Positions 54,494 to 62,748 of a stretch of 64,000 bases of DNA are shown piece after piece (the first letter of the stretch is position 1; each line of letters starts with the position of its first letter). A model generated the notes under the pieces. That model saw only the letters and a program-made list of their open reading frames with translations. It did not search any database and was not told the DNA's origin. The stretch spans positions 496,001-560,000 of the forward strand of contig NZ_AGAV01000005.1 of the NCBI RefSeq assembly GCF_000224785.1. Direction: 5' to 3'. The position numbers and the translations under genes are program-made. This DNA is from Lentibacillus jeotgali. Lineage in GTDB: Bacteria > Bacillota > Bacilli > Bacillales > Amphibacillaceae.

Positions 54494-54630
54494 ATCGAAA
54501 ACGCGTGCAACTCGATCGAAAACGCGTGCAACTCGATCGAAAACGCGTGCAACTCGATCGAAAACGCGTGCAACTCGATCGAAAACGCGTGCAACTCGAT
54601 CGAAAACGCGTGCAACTCGATCGAAAACTA
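54490..54630. repeat. 21-bp tandem repeat array between btuC and btuD-cbiZ
   Basis: Six identical 21-bp units (beginning CTCGATCGAAAACGCGTG) from 54490 to 54615, a seventh partial unit to about 54628, and a degenerate one (CGCTATCAAAAACG) after it. Each unit contains the palindromes CGATCG and ACGCGT. Because 21 is divisible by three, frames stay open across it on both strands and give false repeat proteins. Confidence 0.95.
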
Positions 54631-54677
54631 ACGCAGCGCTATCAAAAACGGGGGCTGCCGAGGAGAGGAGGGATGTC

Positions 54678-56138
54678 ATGCTAAATCTTGAACATGTATC
54701 AGGCGGCTATGATGGGGAGTCAGTTATTCAGGATATCAGTTTTTCCGTTTCACAGGGCGAATTTTTTGGTATATTGGGGCCGAATGGGAGCGGTAAAACG
54801 ACTCTGCTGAAAATGATCAGCGGCTTAATCTCCTGCACTTCCGGTTCCGTCCAGGTGGATAACAGAAGCATAGATCATTTTTCCAGAAAAGCACTGGCGA
54901 AGAAAATGGCTGTTCTCCCTCAGCTTACAGCGCATGCGTTTTCATATACGGTGAGAGAAACAGTGGCCCTTGGGCGGTATGCGCATCATCAGGGTCTTTT
55001 TCAAAGGTGGACGCCTGAGGATGAACGTGTACTTTACACGGTTATGGAGCAGACGAATATTACGGTATTTCAACATCAGGCAGTTCAGGAGCTGTCAGGC
55101 GGGGAGCAGCAGCGGGTATTTTTGGCCCAGGCTTTGGCTCAGCAGCCAGGTCTATTGCTGCTTGATGAGCCGACGAACCATCTGGATTTGGCTTATCAAA
55201 AAGATTTGCTGGATCTGCTGAAAAAAGGGGCGGAACAAGAAGGGTTAACTGTCGTTTCTATTTTCCATGACCTGAATCTTGCAAGTCTGTACTGTGACCG
55301 GCTGCTGTTGCTGGACAAGGGCCGGGAGCGGGCAATACATACACCTGATGGCGTGCTGAGTGAGAGATTGATCAAGGAAGTTTATAAAACGAATGTGACC
55401 AAATATCCACACCCGACAGTCGCTAAGCCACAGATGCATTTACTTCCGGATAAAGCAGAATGTTCAGCAGAAGCGGTCATGATTGGTCCGTCGATGTTAA
55501 CCATTAAGCAGGAGCATATCACTTTAACTTCACCAATCCCGTTACGTACATTATCATCGGGCGTGTGTGGTGCCGGCATTGGCTGGAATAGTGCTTTTGT
55601 TAATCGTCATGTGCCAAAGAATTATGATTGTTCTGATCCAGAAGGGGAGATGCATGATTACCTGGAAAAAAACGGATTTAATATGGGGATGACAGTCGGT
55701 ATGATGACAGCAGTTCAACTCTCTGATGCTGCTTATAGCCTTTGGGAAAGAGAACATGTCTCTCTCTTCACTGTTGTGACTGCCGGGGTAGGAAATGCAA
55801 CAGACGGTACACAATCAGTCGGGGCGTCTTATCCCTTAACTCAGGGGACAATCAATATTTGGCTGTTTGTCAATGGGCACTTAACCGAAGAAGCATTTAT
55901 CCAGGCGGTTATGACGGCAACGGAGGCCAAGGCCCAAGCGTTAAGGGAGCTGGACATTCGAGATAAGCGGACGAACACCATCGCAACTGGCACCTCAACA
56001 GACAGTATTCTGGTGGCTGCCACGCAACAGGGCGAAACACTGTCATATGCAGGAACAGCGACAGTACTTGGTCAATTGATTGGGGAAAGTGTCTACACGG
56101 AAACGAAAAAAGCGATCGAGCGAAGTCAGGCGGGTTAG
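54678..56138 (+). CDS. btuD: BtuD ATPase fused to CbiZ amidohydrolase
   Basis: 486 residues from the ATG at 54678 (GAGGAGGGATGTC upstream); the open frame extends falsely through the tandem repeat. N-terminal ABC ATPase (about 1-250): Walker A GPNGSGKTT, signature LSGGEQQR, Walker B LLLLDEPTNHLD. C-terminal CbiZ domain (about 285-480): SSGVCGAGIGWNSAFVNRHVPKNYDC, VTAGVGNATDG, ATGTSTDSILVA. CbiZ cuts adenosylcobinamide to adenosylcobyric acid so that side chains can be rebuilt. Such fusions link import to remodelling and are known in Bacillus relatives. Confidence 0.93.
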   Translation: MLNLEHVSGGYDGESVIQDISFSVSQGEFFGILGPNGSGKTTLLKMISGLISCTSGSVQVDNRSIDHFSRKALAKKMAVLPQLTAHAFSYTVRETVALGRYAHHQGLFQRWTPEDERVLYTVMEQTNITVFQHQAVQELSGGEQQRVFLAQALAQQPGLLLLDEPTNHLDLAYQKDLLDLLKKGAEQEGLTVVSIFHDLNLASLYCDRLLLLDKGRERAIHTPDGVLSERLIKEVYKTNVTKYPHPTVAKPQMHLLPDKAECSAEAVMIGPSMLTIKQEHITLTSPIPLRTLSSGVCGAGIGWNSAFVNRHVPKNYDCSDPEGEMHDYLEKNGFNMGMTVGMMTAVQLSDAAYSLWEREHVSLFTVVTAGVGNATDGTQSVGASYPLTQGTINIWLFVNGHLTEEAFIQAVMTATEAKAQALRELDIRDKRTNTIATGTSTDSILVAATQQGETLSYAGTATVLGQLIGESVYTETKKAIERSQAG

Positions 56139-56141
56139 CCG

Positions 56142-57107
56142 ATGCTCCTTTATCATTTAATCAGCATCACACTGGCTCTCATAATTGACCGGATGATTGG
56201 GGATCCACCTTCGTGGCCGCACCCTGTACGCTGGATTGGATCGTTTATTGCCTGGCTCGAGTATCGTCTGAATATAGGCGGGCAAAGAAAGGCTAAAGGC
56301 GGTATGCTGCTGATTGCAGTGATGCTGACAGTATTTTCTGTGACAAGTCTTCTCGTGTGGGCAGCATATCATATTCATTCCATAGCCGGAGTTGCGGTGG
56401 AATCAGCCATCATCGCGACAACGATTGCGCAACACGATTTAAAAAAAGCTGCGATGAACGTTTATCACCCATTAAAAGACGGTGATATCACAGCTGCCAG
56501 ACTGCAGGTTTCGATGATTGTCGGTAGAGATACGCATAAGCTGAAAGAAAGCGGGGTTACCAGAGCGACTGTCGAAACCGTTGCTGAAAATATCAGCGAT
56601 GGTATTACCGCGCCATTATTCTGGGCATTATTCGGCGGCACCCCGCTGGCGATGGTGTATCGTGCTGTGAATACGTGCGACTCGATGGTTGGGTACAACA
56701 ATGAACGGTATCATGATTTCGGCTGGGCATCAGCCCGGTTTGATGATATGGTTAATTGGCTCCCAAGCCGCATCACCGGTGTTTGTATGATAGCCGTCTG
56801 TTCATCCTCATTTTTGACGAAAAGGCAGGCGTTGCACATGCTGAAAACAGAGGCTGCTAAGCATCCGAGTCCGAACAGCGGCTGGGGAGAGGCAGCCGTT
56901 GCACTTCTTTTGGGTGTTCAGCTCGGGGGCACAAATTATTATCAGGGAATCAAATCAGAACGGGCCGTTATGGGACTGCCGCAAAAAGACTTGCAAAAGG
57001 GGCATATACAGGGAGCCATTACAATCATGGAACGATCAGTTGGGCTTTTTTTAATACTTTTATGGATAGGGGGAGGATGTTATGCAATTGCCAGCACATG
57101 GCTCTAA
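56142..57107 (+). CDS. cbiB: Adenosylcobinamide-phosphate synthase
   Basis: 321 residues, membrane protein of the CbiB/CobD(P. denitrificans) family: DRMIGDPPSWPHPVRWIGSFIAWLE near the start, AENISDGITAPLFWALFGGTPLAMVYRAVNTCDSMVGY (about 147-184) and PNSGWGEAAVALLLGVQLGG. It attaches aminopropanol phosphate to adenosylcobyric acid. Three bases after the previous stop and overlapping the next gene by 26 bp. Confidence 0.95.
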   Translation: MLLYHLISITLALIIDRMIGDPPSWPHPVRWIGSFIAWLEYRLNIGGQRKAKGGMLLIAVMLTVFSVTSLLVWAAYHIHSIAGVAVESAIIATTIAQHDLKKAAMNVYHPLKDGDITAARLQVSMIVGRDTHKLKESGVTRATVETVAENISDGITAPLFWALFGGTPLAMVYRAVNTCDSMVGYNNERYHDFGWASARFDDMVNWLPSRITGVCMIAVCSSSFLTKRQALHMLKTEAAKHPSPNSGWGEAAVALLLGVQLGGTNYYQGIKSERAVMGLPQKDLQKGHIQGAITIMERSVGLFLILLWIGGGCYAIASTWL

Positions 57108-58158
57108 TCCGGATCATTTGTTTAGGGCTTTGGGGATGGATAAACCTGCAGAAATGGTGGACTTCAGTGTGAACATTAATCCATTGGGCGCACCTGCTTC
57201 TATCAAACACCACTGGCAAAGCTGGCTGGGGGATATTGAAGATTATCCAGATCCATCAGCCGTGGAACTGAAACAGACTATTGCCGCTCATGAAGGTGTA
57301 GCAGAATCTCATTTGCTGCCCGGCAATGGTGCTTCTGAACTCATTACGTTAATCGCTCGTTATATCCACGGAAAAAAGGTGCTGATCATTCACCCGGCTT
57401 TTTCGGAATATGCGTCTGCCTGCAGGAATGAAAATTGCAGCATTTTTTATCATGTTGTTCATCCGCCAAACTGGCAATTAGAAAAGGCAGCATTGCAACA
57501 GGAAATCGATGCCGTTGATGCTGTCTTCTTTTGCCATCCCAATAACCCGGCAGGTGTGCAATATGACCGGTCGACCATCAATTGGCTGATTGATGCGTGT
57601 AGGCAGTCTAAAACGCTGCTCGTCATCGATGAAGCGTTTTATGATTTTGCATCGAATCCTGTCACGTCCATTCAACAAACAGGCAGATCTCCATACTTAC
57701 TGGTCCTCCGATCACTTACAAAGATGTATAGTATTGCAGGGCTGCGCCTGGGATTTTTGGCGGGTCAGCCAGAACTTCTATCAAAAATCAAAAAGACCCA
57801 GCCACATTGGAGTCTCAATGCCATTGCTTTAGAAGCTGGAACGCTGTGCTTGAATGACCGCCGGCACAGCACACGGACCAGAACGTATATAAAGGCAGAA
57901 AGAATGCGGTTATTTTCTTTCTTCAGGGAAAACGGGTTTCTGCACAGCCCATCAGCAGTGAATTTTTACCTGATCAGAGACCCTGCACTGGACGATCAGC
58001 AGGAATTGTTCATGTATTTATTGCGCAAAGGACTTGTATTGCGGCATACTTATAACTTTCCCGGTCTTGAAGGGACGTGGCTTCGTGCGGCTGTTAAAAA
58101 GGAAGGGGAAAACAATCTATTAATGGAGGCGCTATCCGAATGGAAACAGGAAAACTGA
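57082..58158 (+). CDS. cobD: Threonine-phosphate decarboxylase
   Basis: 358 residues, PLP-dependent fold type I. DFSVNINPLGAPASIKHHW at the start, HPNNPAGVQYDR (substrate loop) and the Schiff-base lysine in LRSLTKMYSIAGLRLGF (about 212-228). It makes (R)-1-amino-2-propanol phosphate from threonine phosphate, the co-substrate of CbiB. GGGGGAGGATGTT precedes the start, inside the end of cbiB. Confidence 0.94.
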   Translation: MQLPAHGSNPDHLFRALGMDKPAEMVDFSVNINPLGAPASIKHHWQSWLGDIEDYPDPSAVELKQTIAAHEGVAESHLLPGNGASELITLIARYIHGKKVLIIHPAFSEYASACRNENCSIFYHVVHPPNWQLEKAALQQEIDAVDAVFFCHPNNPAGVQYDRSTINWLIDACRQSKTLLVIDEAFYDFASNPVTSIQQTGRSPYLLVLRSLTKMYSIAGLRLGFLAGQPELLSKIKKTQPHWSLNAIALEAGTLCLNDRRHSTRTRTYIKAERMRLFSFFRENGFLHSPSAVNFYLIRDPALDDQQELFMYLLRKGLVLRHTYNFPGLEGTWLRAAVKKEGENNLLMEALSEWKQEN

Positions 58159-58700
58159 TATTTGTCACAGGCGGTTCTCGGAGCGGAAAGACCTCATATG
58201 CGGAGAAGATGGCTATCGATTTAGGACAGGACTTGGAGGCAAACCTGCATTATATTGCATGTAGTGATTCTATTGACATGGAGATGTCGGAACGGATTGC
58301 CCGCCACAGGAGAGATCGGGAAAACGCACCCGTTCACTGGGAGACCTGGGAATGTCCGTATAACGTGCAGCGTATTGCCAGGCATTTTTCAAAACGGGAT
58401 ATACTCGTTTTGGATTGCGTGACAACCCTTCTGGACAATTATTTATATGAATTGATGATGAAGGAAGCTGAATGGTTGATTGATTGTCTATTCGACGAAT
58501 TAACCAGTCTTCAGGAAGCTTCCTCAGTGCTAATTGTTGTTTCTAATGAAGTGACACAAGAGGTCCCCTTTAAGGAACAATTAATAAAAAAATATCAGTA
58601 CATACTTGGTAGCCTTCATCAAAAGATCGTTTACCAGGCGGATACGGCCTATTTGGTCGAAAATGGACTCCCGATTTGCAAGAAAGGAGCAGCGGAATGA
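58140..58700 (+). CDS. cobU: Adenosylcobinamide kinase/guanylyltransferase
   Basis: 186 residues. P-loop FVTGGSRSGKTSYAE, HRRDRENAPVHWETWE (GMP-linked His region) and VVSNEVTQEVPF (normally SNEVGxGIVP). It phosphorylates adenosylcobinamide and adds GMP to form AdoCbi-GDP. The start overlaps the end of cobD by 19 bp. A second, diverged CobU-like gene follows at 60874. Confidence 0.92.
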   Translation: METGKLIFVTGGSRSGKTSYAEKMAIDLGQDLEANLHYIACSDSIDMEMSERIARHRRDRENAPVHWETWECPYNVQRIARHFSKRDILVLDCVTTLLDNYLYELMMKEAEWLIDCLFDELTSLQEASSVLIVVSNEVTQEVPFKEQLIKKYQYILGSLHQKIVYQADTAYLVENGLPICKKGAAE

Positions 58701-59542
58701 GAGGGGTTATGATTCAAGGAACAGCTTCAAATGTTGGGAAAAGTCTTATCACAACCGCTCTGTGCCGCTTGTTTGCTGAAAGGGGATATGCTGCTGCACC
58801 ATTCAAAGCACAGAACATGTCTAATCGTACAATTCAAACGGAAGATGGAAAAGAAATGAGTGTTGCACAGGCTCAGCAAGCTGAAGCAGCCGGTCTTACG
58901 CCGTCCGTATGCATGAATCCGATTGTCTTAAAACCTTCTGAAGATCATCGGACAGAGGTGATTTTTATGGGGGAAACCATCAGTACAATTAATGGCGATG
59001 ATTATCAAAAGATCTATTATAATGAAGCAAAACAAACAATCCAATCGGCACTAAAGCAGTTGGACAAGCGGTATGACCTCATTTTTCTCGAAGGAGCAGG
59101 CAGTCCTGTGGAGATGAATCTGAAGGAGCGTGACCTTGCCAATATGGCTGCGGCCGAGATGGCGGACGTTCCGGTTATTCTGGTCGCCGATATCGACAGG
59201 GGAGGCGCTTTTGCGAGTATCGCCGGAACACTGGCATTACTGACAGCGGAAGAGCGAAATCGGGTAAGGGGGCTGATCATTAATAAATTTCACGGCGATG
59301 TAGCCTCGTTTGCTTCAGGCAATGAGTGGCTTGAGGCTTATACCGGGATCCCTGTTTTGGGTGTCGTACCATACATCGAACATGACCTTGCTGAGGAGGA
59401 CGGTTTAAGTACCCCGGAATTTTCCAGTGACGATGTAATGGATAAAGAAGCTACATATGAAAAATTAGCAAAACATGTGGAAAAGTATTTGGACTGGCGT
59501 AAACTATTAACAATCATGCTGGGTGAAGCACATGTTCACTAG
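58697..59542 (+). CDS. cbiP: Cobyric acid synthase lacking its amidotransferase domain
   Basis: 281 residues from the ATG at 58697 (AAGGAGCAG upstream; ATGA overlap with cobU). Full CbiP/CobQ has about 490-510. The N-terminal synthase domain is intact: QGTASNVGKS, FKAQNMSNRT, LEGAGSPVE, ADIDRGGAFAS. It runs to GVVPYIEHDLAEEDGL (about 235) and then jumps to SSDDVMDKEATYEKLAKHVEKYLDW, which resembles the extreme C-terminal tail of normal CbiP. The glutamine amidotransferase domain with its Cys/His is absent, and the frame stays open, so this is an in-frame internal loss. Activity, if any, would need free ammonia or a separate amidotransferase. Confidence 0.85.
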   Translation: MRGVMIQGTASNVGKSLITTALCRLFAERGYAAAPFKAQNMSNRTIQTEDGKEMSVAQAQQAEAAGLTPSVCMNPIVLKPSEDHRTEVIFMGETISTINGDDYQKIYYNEAKQTIQSALKQLDKRYDLIFLEGAGSPVEMNLKERDLANMAAAEMADVPVILVADIDRGGAFASIAGTLALLTAEERNRVRGLIINKFHGDVASFASGNEWLEAYTGIPVLGVVPYIEHDLAEEDGLSTPEFSSDDVMDKEATYEKLAKHVEKYLDWRKLLTIMLGEAHVH

Positions 59543-60338
59543 TTTACGGGGCATTTTTACCGGGATGGCCATCAACCTGCAGCTTTTCACAAGCATTCCC
59601 ATCAATCGTGAGCTTCCGATGAACCGTTTCTATCTGGCATATGCGTTACGGACATTCCCGCTCCTCGGATTACTGCAGGGGGTCATCTATACAGCTATTT
59701 TGTTTGTACTTATGTCTTACATGCCTTTTTCTGACGTTATAACTGCGCTATGTTTATGGCTGGTACTGATTTTTCTATCAGGCGGCATTCATCTGGATGG
59801 TCTCATTGACACCAGCGACGCCTATTTTTCGTATCGGGATCCCGAAAAGCGGCTGGAAATTATGCAGGACCCCCGTGTCGGTGCATTTGGCGTATTGTCG
59901 ATTGTCATATTTCTTGGCGTGCGGTTTGTAATTCTTTATGAATTGATCACCATGGCACACCCCTGGACATATTTAACGGTCATGCTGATTCCGTTTCTTG
60001 GGAAAATGCTGATGGGCACCTATTTGCAGGTTTTGCCGGAAGCTCGAAATAGTGGGATGGCTCACTTTTTTAAACAAGGTGCGAGCCGATCATTCTGGCT
60101 GGTTTATGGGGGCTATTTAATTATCATTGGTATATTGATAGGGCTGTTAAATATTGAATTATTGGCAATCTATTTGATTCTCGTAAGCTGTATGATCGTT
60201 ATAGGGTTTATAATCGCCGGGAGAATTGTGAAGCATTTTGGCGGTATATCGGGCGATACATTAGGGGCGACCTCAGAAGGGATGGAGCTGGTGTTATGGA
60301 TTGTTATGTGGCTGTTACACTCTTTCGCCATGGTGTAA
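59532..60338 (+). CDS. cobS: Adenosylcobinamide-GDP ribazoletransferase (cobalamin synthase)
   Basis: 268 residues from the ATG at 59532 (GGTGAAGC upstream; GTG at 59523 is an alternative). Membrane protein with about six helices. CobS sequences: SGGIHLDGLIDTSDAYFSYRDPEKRLEIMQDPRVGAFGVL (about 90-128) with the Asp-rich metal site. It joins AdoCbi-GDP and alpha-ribazole phosphate. Overlaps cbiP by 11 bp and cobC by 43 bp. Confidence 0.94.
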   Translation: MFTSLRGIFTGMAINLQLFTSIPINRELPMNRFYLAYALRTFPLLGLLQGVIYTAILFVLMSYMPFSDVITALCLWLVLIFLSGGIHLDGLIDTSDAYFSYRDPEKRLEIMQDPRVGAFGVLSIVIFLGVRFVILYELITMAHPWTYLTVMLIPFLGKMLMGTYLQVLPEARNSGMAHFFKQGASRSFWLVYGGYLIIIGILIGLLNIELLAIYLILVSCMIVIGFIIAGRIVKHFGGISGDTLGATSEGMELVLWIVMWLLHSFAMV

Positions 60339-60922
60339 CAAAAGCAAACCTGGAAAAAAGATATGTTGGGTGGCGTGATCCACCGATAACGCGTGAGGCA
60401 TGTAAAAGGTTAAAAGTGATGGAAAGCGATATGCCAAACTTTGACCACTGTGTATCCAGTGATTTAACCCGCTGCAGGCAAACAGCTGACATCCTTTGTC
60501 CAAGCATGCAGACCGTGTTAAGTGAAGCATTTCGCGAAATGCATTTTGGCCAGTGGGAATTGAAAACATATGCGGATCTTTATCAGGACGAAACATATCA
60601 AAATTGGCTTTCGGACCCTTTTTCAGGAAGAATGCCTGATGGTGAAAGTTTTGCCGATATGGAAAAAAGGGTCATGAGCGGCTGGAATTCACTCAAGAAA
60701 ACCATACATGATCAGGGTTATCAGAAAGTTTTGCTGGTAACGCATGGCGGGGTCATCCGCTCTTTATTAACAAAGCTGGCTGATGAGACGAAAAGTTTTT
60801 GGCAATGGCAAATCCCACACGCGAGCGGGATCAGACTTTGCTGGACATACCATGACTGGAAGGAGGATGGCCGATGCACTTTATTACAGGCGGTGCCTTC
60901 AACGGCAAACGGAAATGGGTGA
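60296..60922 (+). CDS. cobC: Alpha-ribazole-5'-phosphate phosphatase, histidine phosphatase family
   Basis: 208 residues. The phosphohistidine motif is FRHGVTKANLEKRYVGW (RHG at about 11-13), with SSDLTRCRQTADIL, the acid Glu in FREMHFGQWE and the second His in VTHGGVIRSLL. It removes the phosphate from adenosylcobalamin phosphate or alpha-ribazole phosphate. Overlaps cobS and the next gene. Confidence 0.9.
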   Translation: MDCYVAVTLFRHGVTKANLEKRYVGWRDPPITREACKRLKVMESDMPNFDHCVSSDLTRCRQTADILCPSMQTVLSEAFREMHFGQWELKTYADLYQDETYQNWLSDPFSGRMPDGESFADMEKRVMSGWNSLKKTIHDQGYQKVLLVTHGGVIRSLLTKLADETKSFWQWQIPHASGIRLCWTYHDWKEDGRCTLLQAVPSTANGNG

Positions 60923-61320
60923 AAAAACACTATGATGCGAATCATCGCTTATGGCTGAGCGCCTATAACGCAGATGCGCTAACGAAACCGTCACATGAAA
61001 CGATGCCGGATTTAGTAGTGTTGGAAGGTCTTGAAAAATGGATTTATACGCAAATCGATACAGCGCTCACACCTGATATTCATCGTCAAAATATAATCAA
61101 TCAAATTAAGCATTGGCTGGCATGGGAAAATGCCGACAGCCACCGAAAACTTGTGATCATCGGCACAGATATTTCCAAAGGGATAGTACCAACGGATAAA
61201 AGGAATCGGCTGTGGCGGGATATAACCGGGTGGATCTACCAGGATTTGGTGACACAAGCCGACCGGGCTGATGTGATCTGGTATGGCATCGAACAAACGA
61301 TAAAGCACAATGAATTTTAA
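60874..61320 (+). CDS. Diverged CobU-like protein
   Basis: 148 residues, ATG with GGAAGGAGGATGG upstream. The N-terminus FITGGAFNGKRKWVKK sits where CobU has its P-loop (GGARSGKS) and keeps GG..xGK but not the Ser/Thr. The C-terminal half, TDISKGIVPTDKRNRLWRDITGWIYQDLVTQADRADVIWYGI, follows CobU's SNEVGxGIVP...RxFRDxxGxxNQ pattern. The GMP-accepting His region is missing. It is therefore either a specialised or an inactive paralogue of the cobU at 58140, whose own SNEVGxGIVP motif is altered. The two could be complementary. Confidence 0.7.
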   Translation: MHFITGGAFNGKRKWVKKHYDANHRLWLSAYNADALTKPSHETMPDLVVLEGLEKWIYTQIDTALTPDIHRQNIINQIKHWLAWENADSHRKLVIIGTDISKGIVPTDKRNRLWRDITGWIYQDLVTQADRADVIWYGIEQTIKHNEF

Positions 61321-61334
61321 GAGGAGGCTTTTAC

Positions 61335-61919
61335 ATGAGGCTTTATACAAAATCAGGCGACAAAGGGCAGACAAGTGTCATTGGTGGAAGATTGGATAAA
61401 GACGACATTCGCGTTGAGGCTTACGGCACAATTGACGAGGTGAATTCGTTTGTCGGAAAGGCGATTTCGGAATTGGATAAGGATATTTTCCCGGATATTG
61501 TCGCAGACCTTGAGAAGGTTCAGCATGAGTTGTTTGACTGCGGCTCGGAATTATCGAATATTAAAGAAAAACGCGACCATAAATTGACCGAAGAACCGAT
61601 TACTTACCTGGAAGACAAAATGGATGAATTGATTGATGAGGCACCGGATTTGGAACGGTTTATATTGCCGGGCGGCTCAGATGCCTCTGCCTCGATTCAT
61701 ATCGCCAGAACAGTGACACGCCGGGCTGAACGCATGATTGTATCACTCATGAAAGCGGAAGAGGACATCTCACCTGTTCCATTAAAATATGTCAATCGTC
61801 TGTCGGATTACTTTTTCGCAGCTGCACGCGTCATTAATGCCAGATTAGATGTTCCGGATGTTGAATATGCACGCAGCGCAAAGGTATTCCGTGGAACCAA
61901 CAAGAAGAAACGGGATTAA
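61335..61919 (+). CDS. ATP:cob(I)alamin adenosyltransferase, PduO type
   Basis: 194 residues. The PduO/MMAB-type signature KSGDKGQTSVIGGRLDKDDIRVEAYGTIDEVNSFVG (about 6-41) and ARTVTRRAERMIVSL (about 129-143) are present. It adenosylates reduced corrinoids, required before CbiZ and CobU steps. AAGAGGAGGC precedes the ATG. Lies 14 bp after the CobU-like gene. Confidence 0.95.
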   Translation: MRLYTKSGDKGQTSVIGGRLDKDDIRVEAYGTIDEVNSFVGKAISELDKDIFPDIVADLEKVQHELFDCGSELSNIKEKRDHKLTEEPITYLEDKMDELIDEAPDLERFILPGGSDASASIHIARTVTRRAERMIVSLMKAEEDISPVPLKYVNRLSDYFFAAARVINARLDVPDVEYARSAKVFRGTNKKKRD

Positions 61920-61936
61920 TAAGGAACTAATCCGGG

Positions 61937-62650
61937 ATGAATAACGTTGTTGTACTGCCTTTGACGGCTGGACAAGAGCTCGTCATTGCCTCGGATAACA
62001 ATGGCGCCATTGGTGAAAAAACGCGTGATGCAGTCCGTACATCGAATAGCGTTGTGGGCTACTTTGCCTGCCGTGTAGCTGTTATGGAATGCCTTGCTGC
62101 TGGAGGAGAAGTAAGGGCAGTCGTCATGCAGAATTTTACAGACAATGAGGCCTGGCAGGACTATAAACAAGGCGTGGAACAAGTAATGGAAAAATTAAAG
62201 CTGGATCAGATCCCTATTACCGGCAGTACTGAGAGCAATTTTCCCGGCCTGCAATCGGGCCTGGGTCTGACGGTTGTTGGAACGAGAACACTCGCGAAAA
62301 CGAGCGGCTTCCTGGGCGATGAAGGATTTGCGGTCATCGGGACACCTTTAGTCGGCAATGAAGTGCTTGAACAACCGGATAAAGTCGCACCACTTTGGTT
62401 ATTTCAGCGTCTGTGCCGAATGGATTCGGTGAACGCATTGCTTCCGGTTGGCTCAAAGGGCGTTGCTGCAGCATGGAGAACCTGGACGGGCCGGTCAAAT
62501 AAGCTGGATTGTACGGTTGACTTGGAAAAATCCGCCGGCCCGGCTACCTGCTTTTTGATAGCCTACGACAATGGAGATGAAGCGAAAATAAAAGAAGTAG
62601 TCGGTTCCTTTTTTTACAGACTGTTACCAGTTGGCGTGGTTGAATCATAG
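61937..62650 (+). CDS. cblS: Probable alpha-ribazole kinase, CblS type
   Basis: 237 residues of the AIR-synthase/PurM-like fold: PLTAGQELVIASDNNGAIGEKTRDAVRTSNSVVGYFACRVAVMECLAAGGEVRAVVMQNF (metal/ATP-binding N-terminal half), then PITGSTESNFPGLQSGLGLTVVGT. It matches what I recall of CblS of Listeria and Geobacillus, which phosphorylates salvaged alpha-ribazole and so bypasses CobT. It is the last gene of the cobalamin block, and no cobT is present. No CblT-like transporter gene is nearby. Family assignment rests on recognition of the fold and context. Confidence 0.7.
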   Translation: MNNVVVLPLTAGQELVIASDNNGAIGEKTRDAVRTSNSVVGYFACRVAVMECLAAGGEVRAVVMQNFTDNEAWQDYKQGVEQVMEKLKLDQIPITGSTESNFPGLQSGLGLTVVGTRTLAKTSGFLGDEGFAVIGTPLVGNEVLEQPDKVAPLWLFQRLCRMDSVNALLPVGSKGVAAAWRTWTGRSNKLDCTVDLEKSAGPATCFLIAYDNGDEAKIKEVVGSFFYRLLPVGVVES

Positions 62651-62662
62651 AACATCACCATA

Positions 62663-62691
62663 TAGACGTTTTCAAACAAATCTTTTATAAT
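62663..62691 (+). promoter_or_regulatory. Possible promoter for the coiled-coil gene
   Basis: TAGACG, 17 bp, TATAAT, 58 bp before the GTG start. Confidence 0.45.
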
Positions 62692-62748
62692 GGTATTAAC
62701 ACACGTGCCGTTAACTTATAAATGAAGGAAAGAGGGAGGGCGGATACT

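Noticed and set aside
54490-54630. CRISPR array
   Set aside because: Units are contiguous without spacers and no cas genes are present.
54462-54677. N-terminal extension of the BtuD-CbiZ frame with SKTRAT repeats, and opposite-strand repeat proteins (RVARVFD, HAFSIEL)
   Set aside because: They are translations of the 21-bp tandem array, which stays open in several frames. The ATG at 54678 has a proper ribosome site and the ABC domain starts there.
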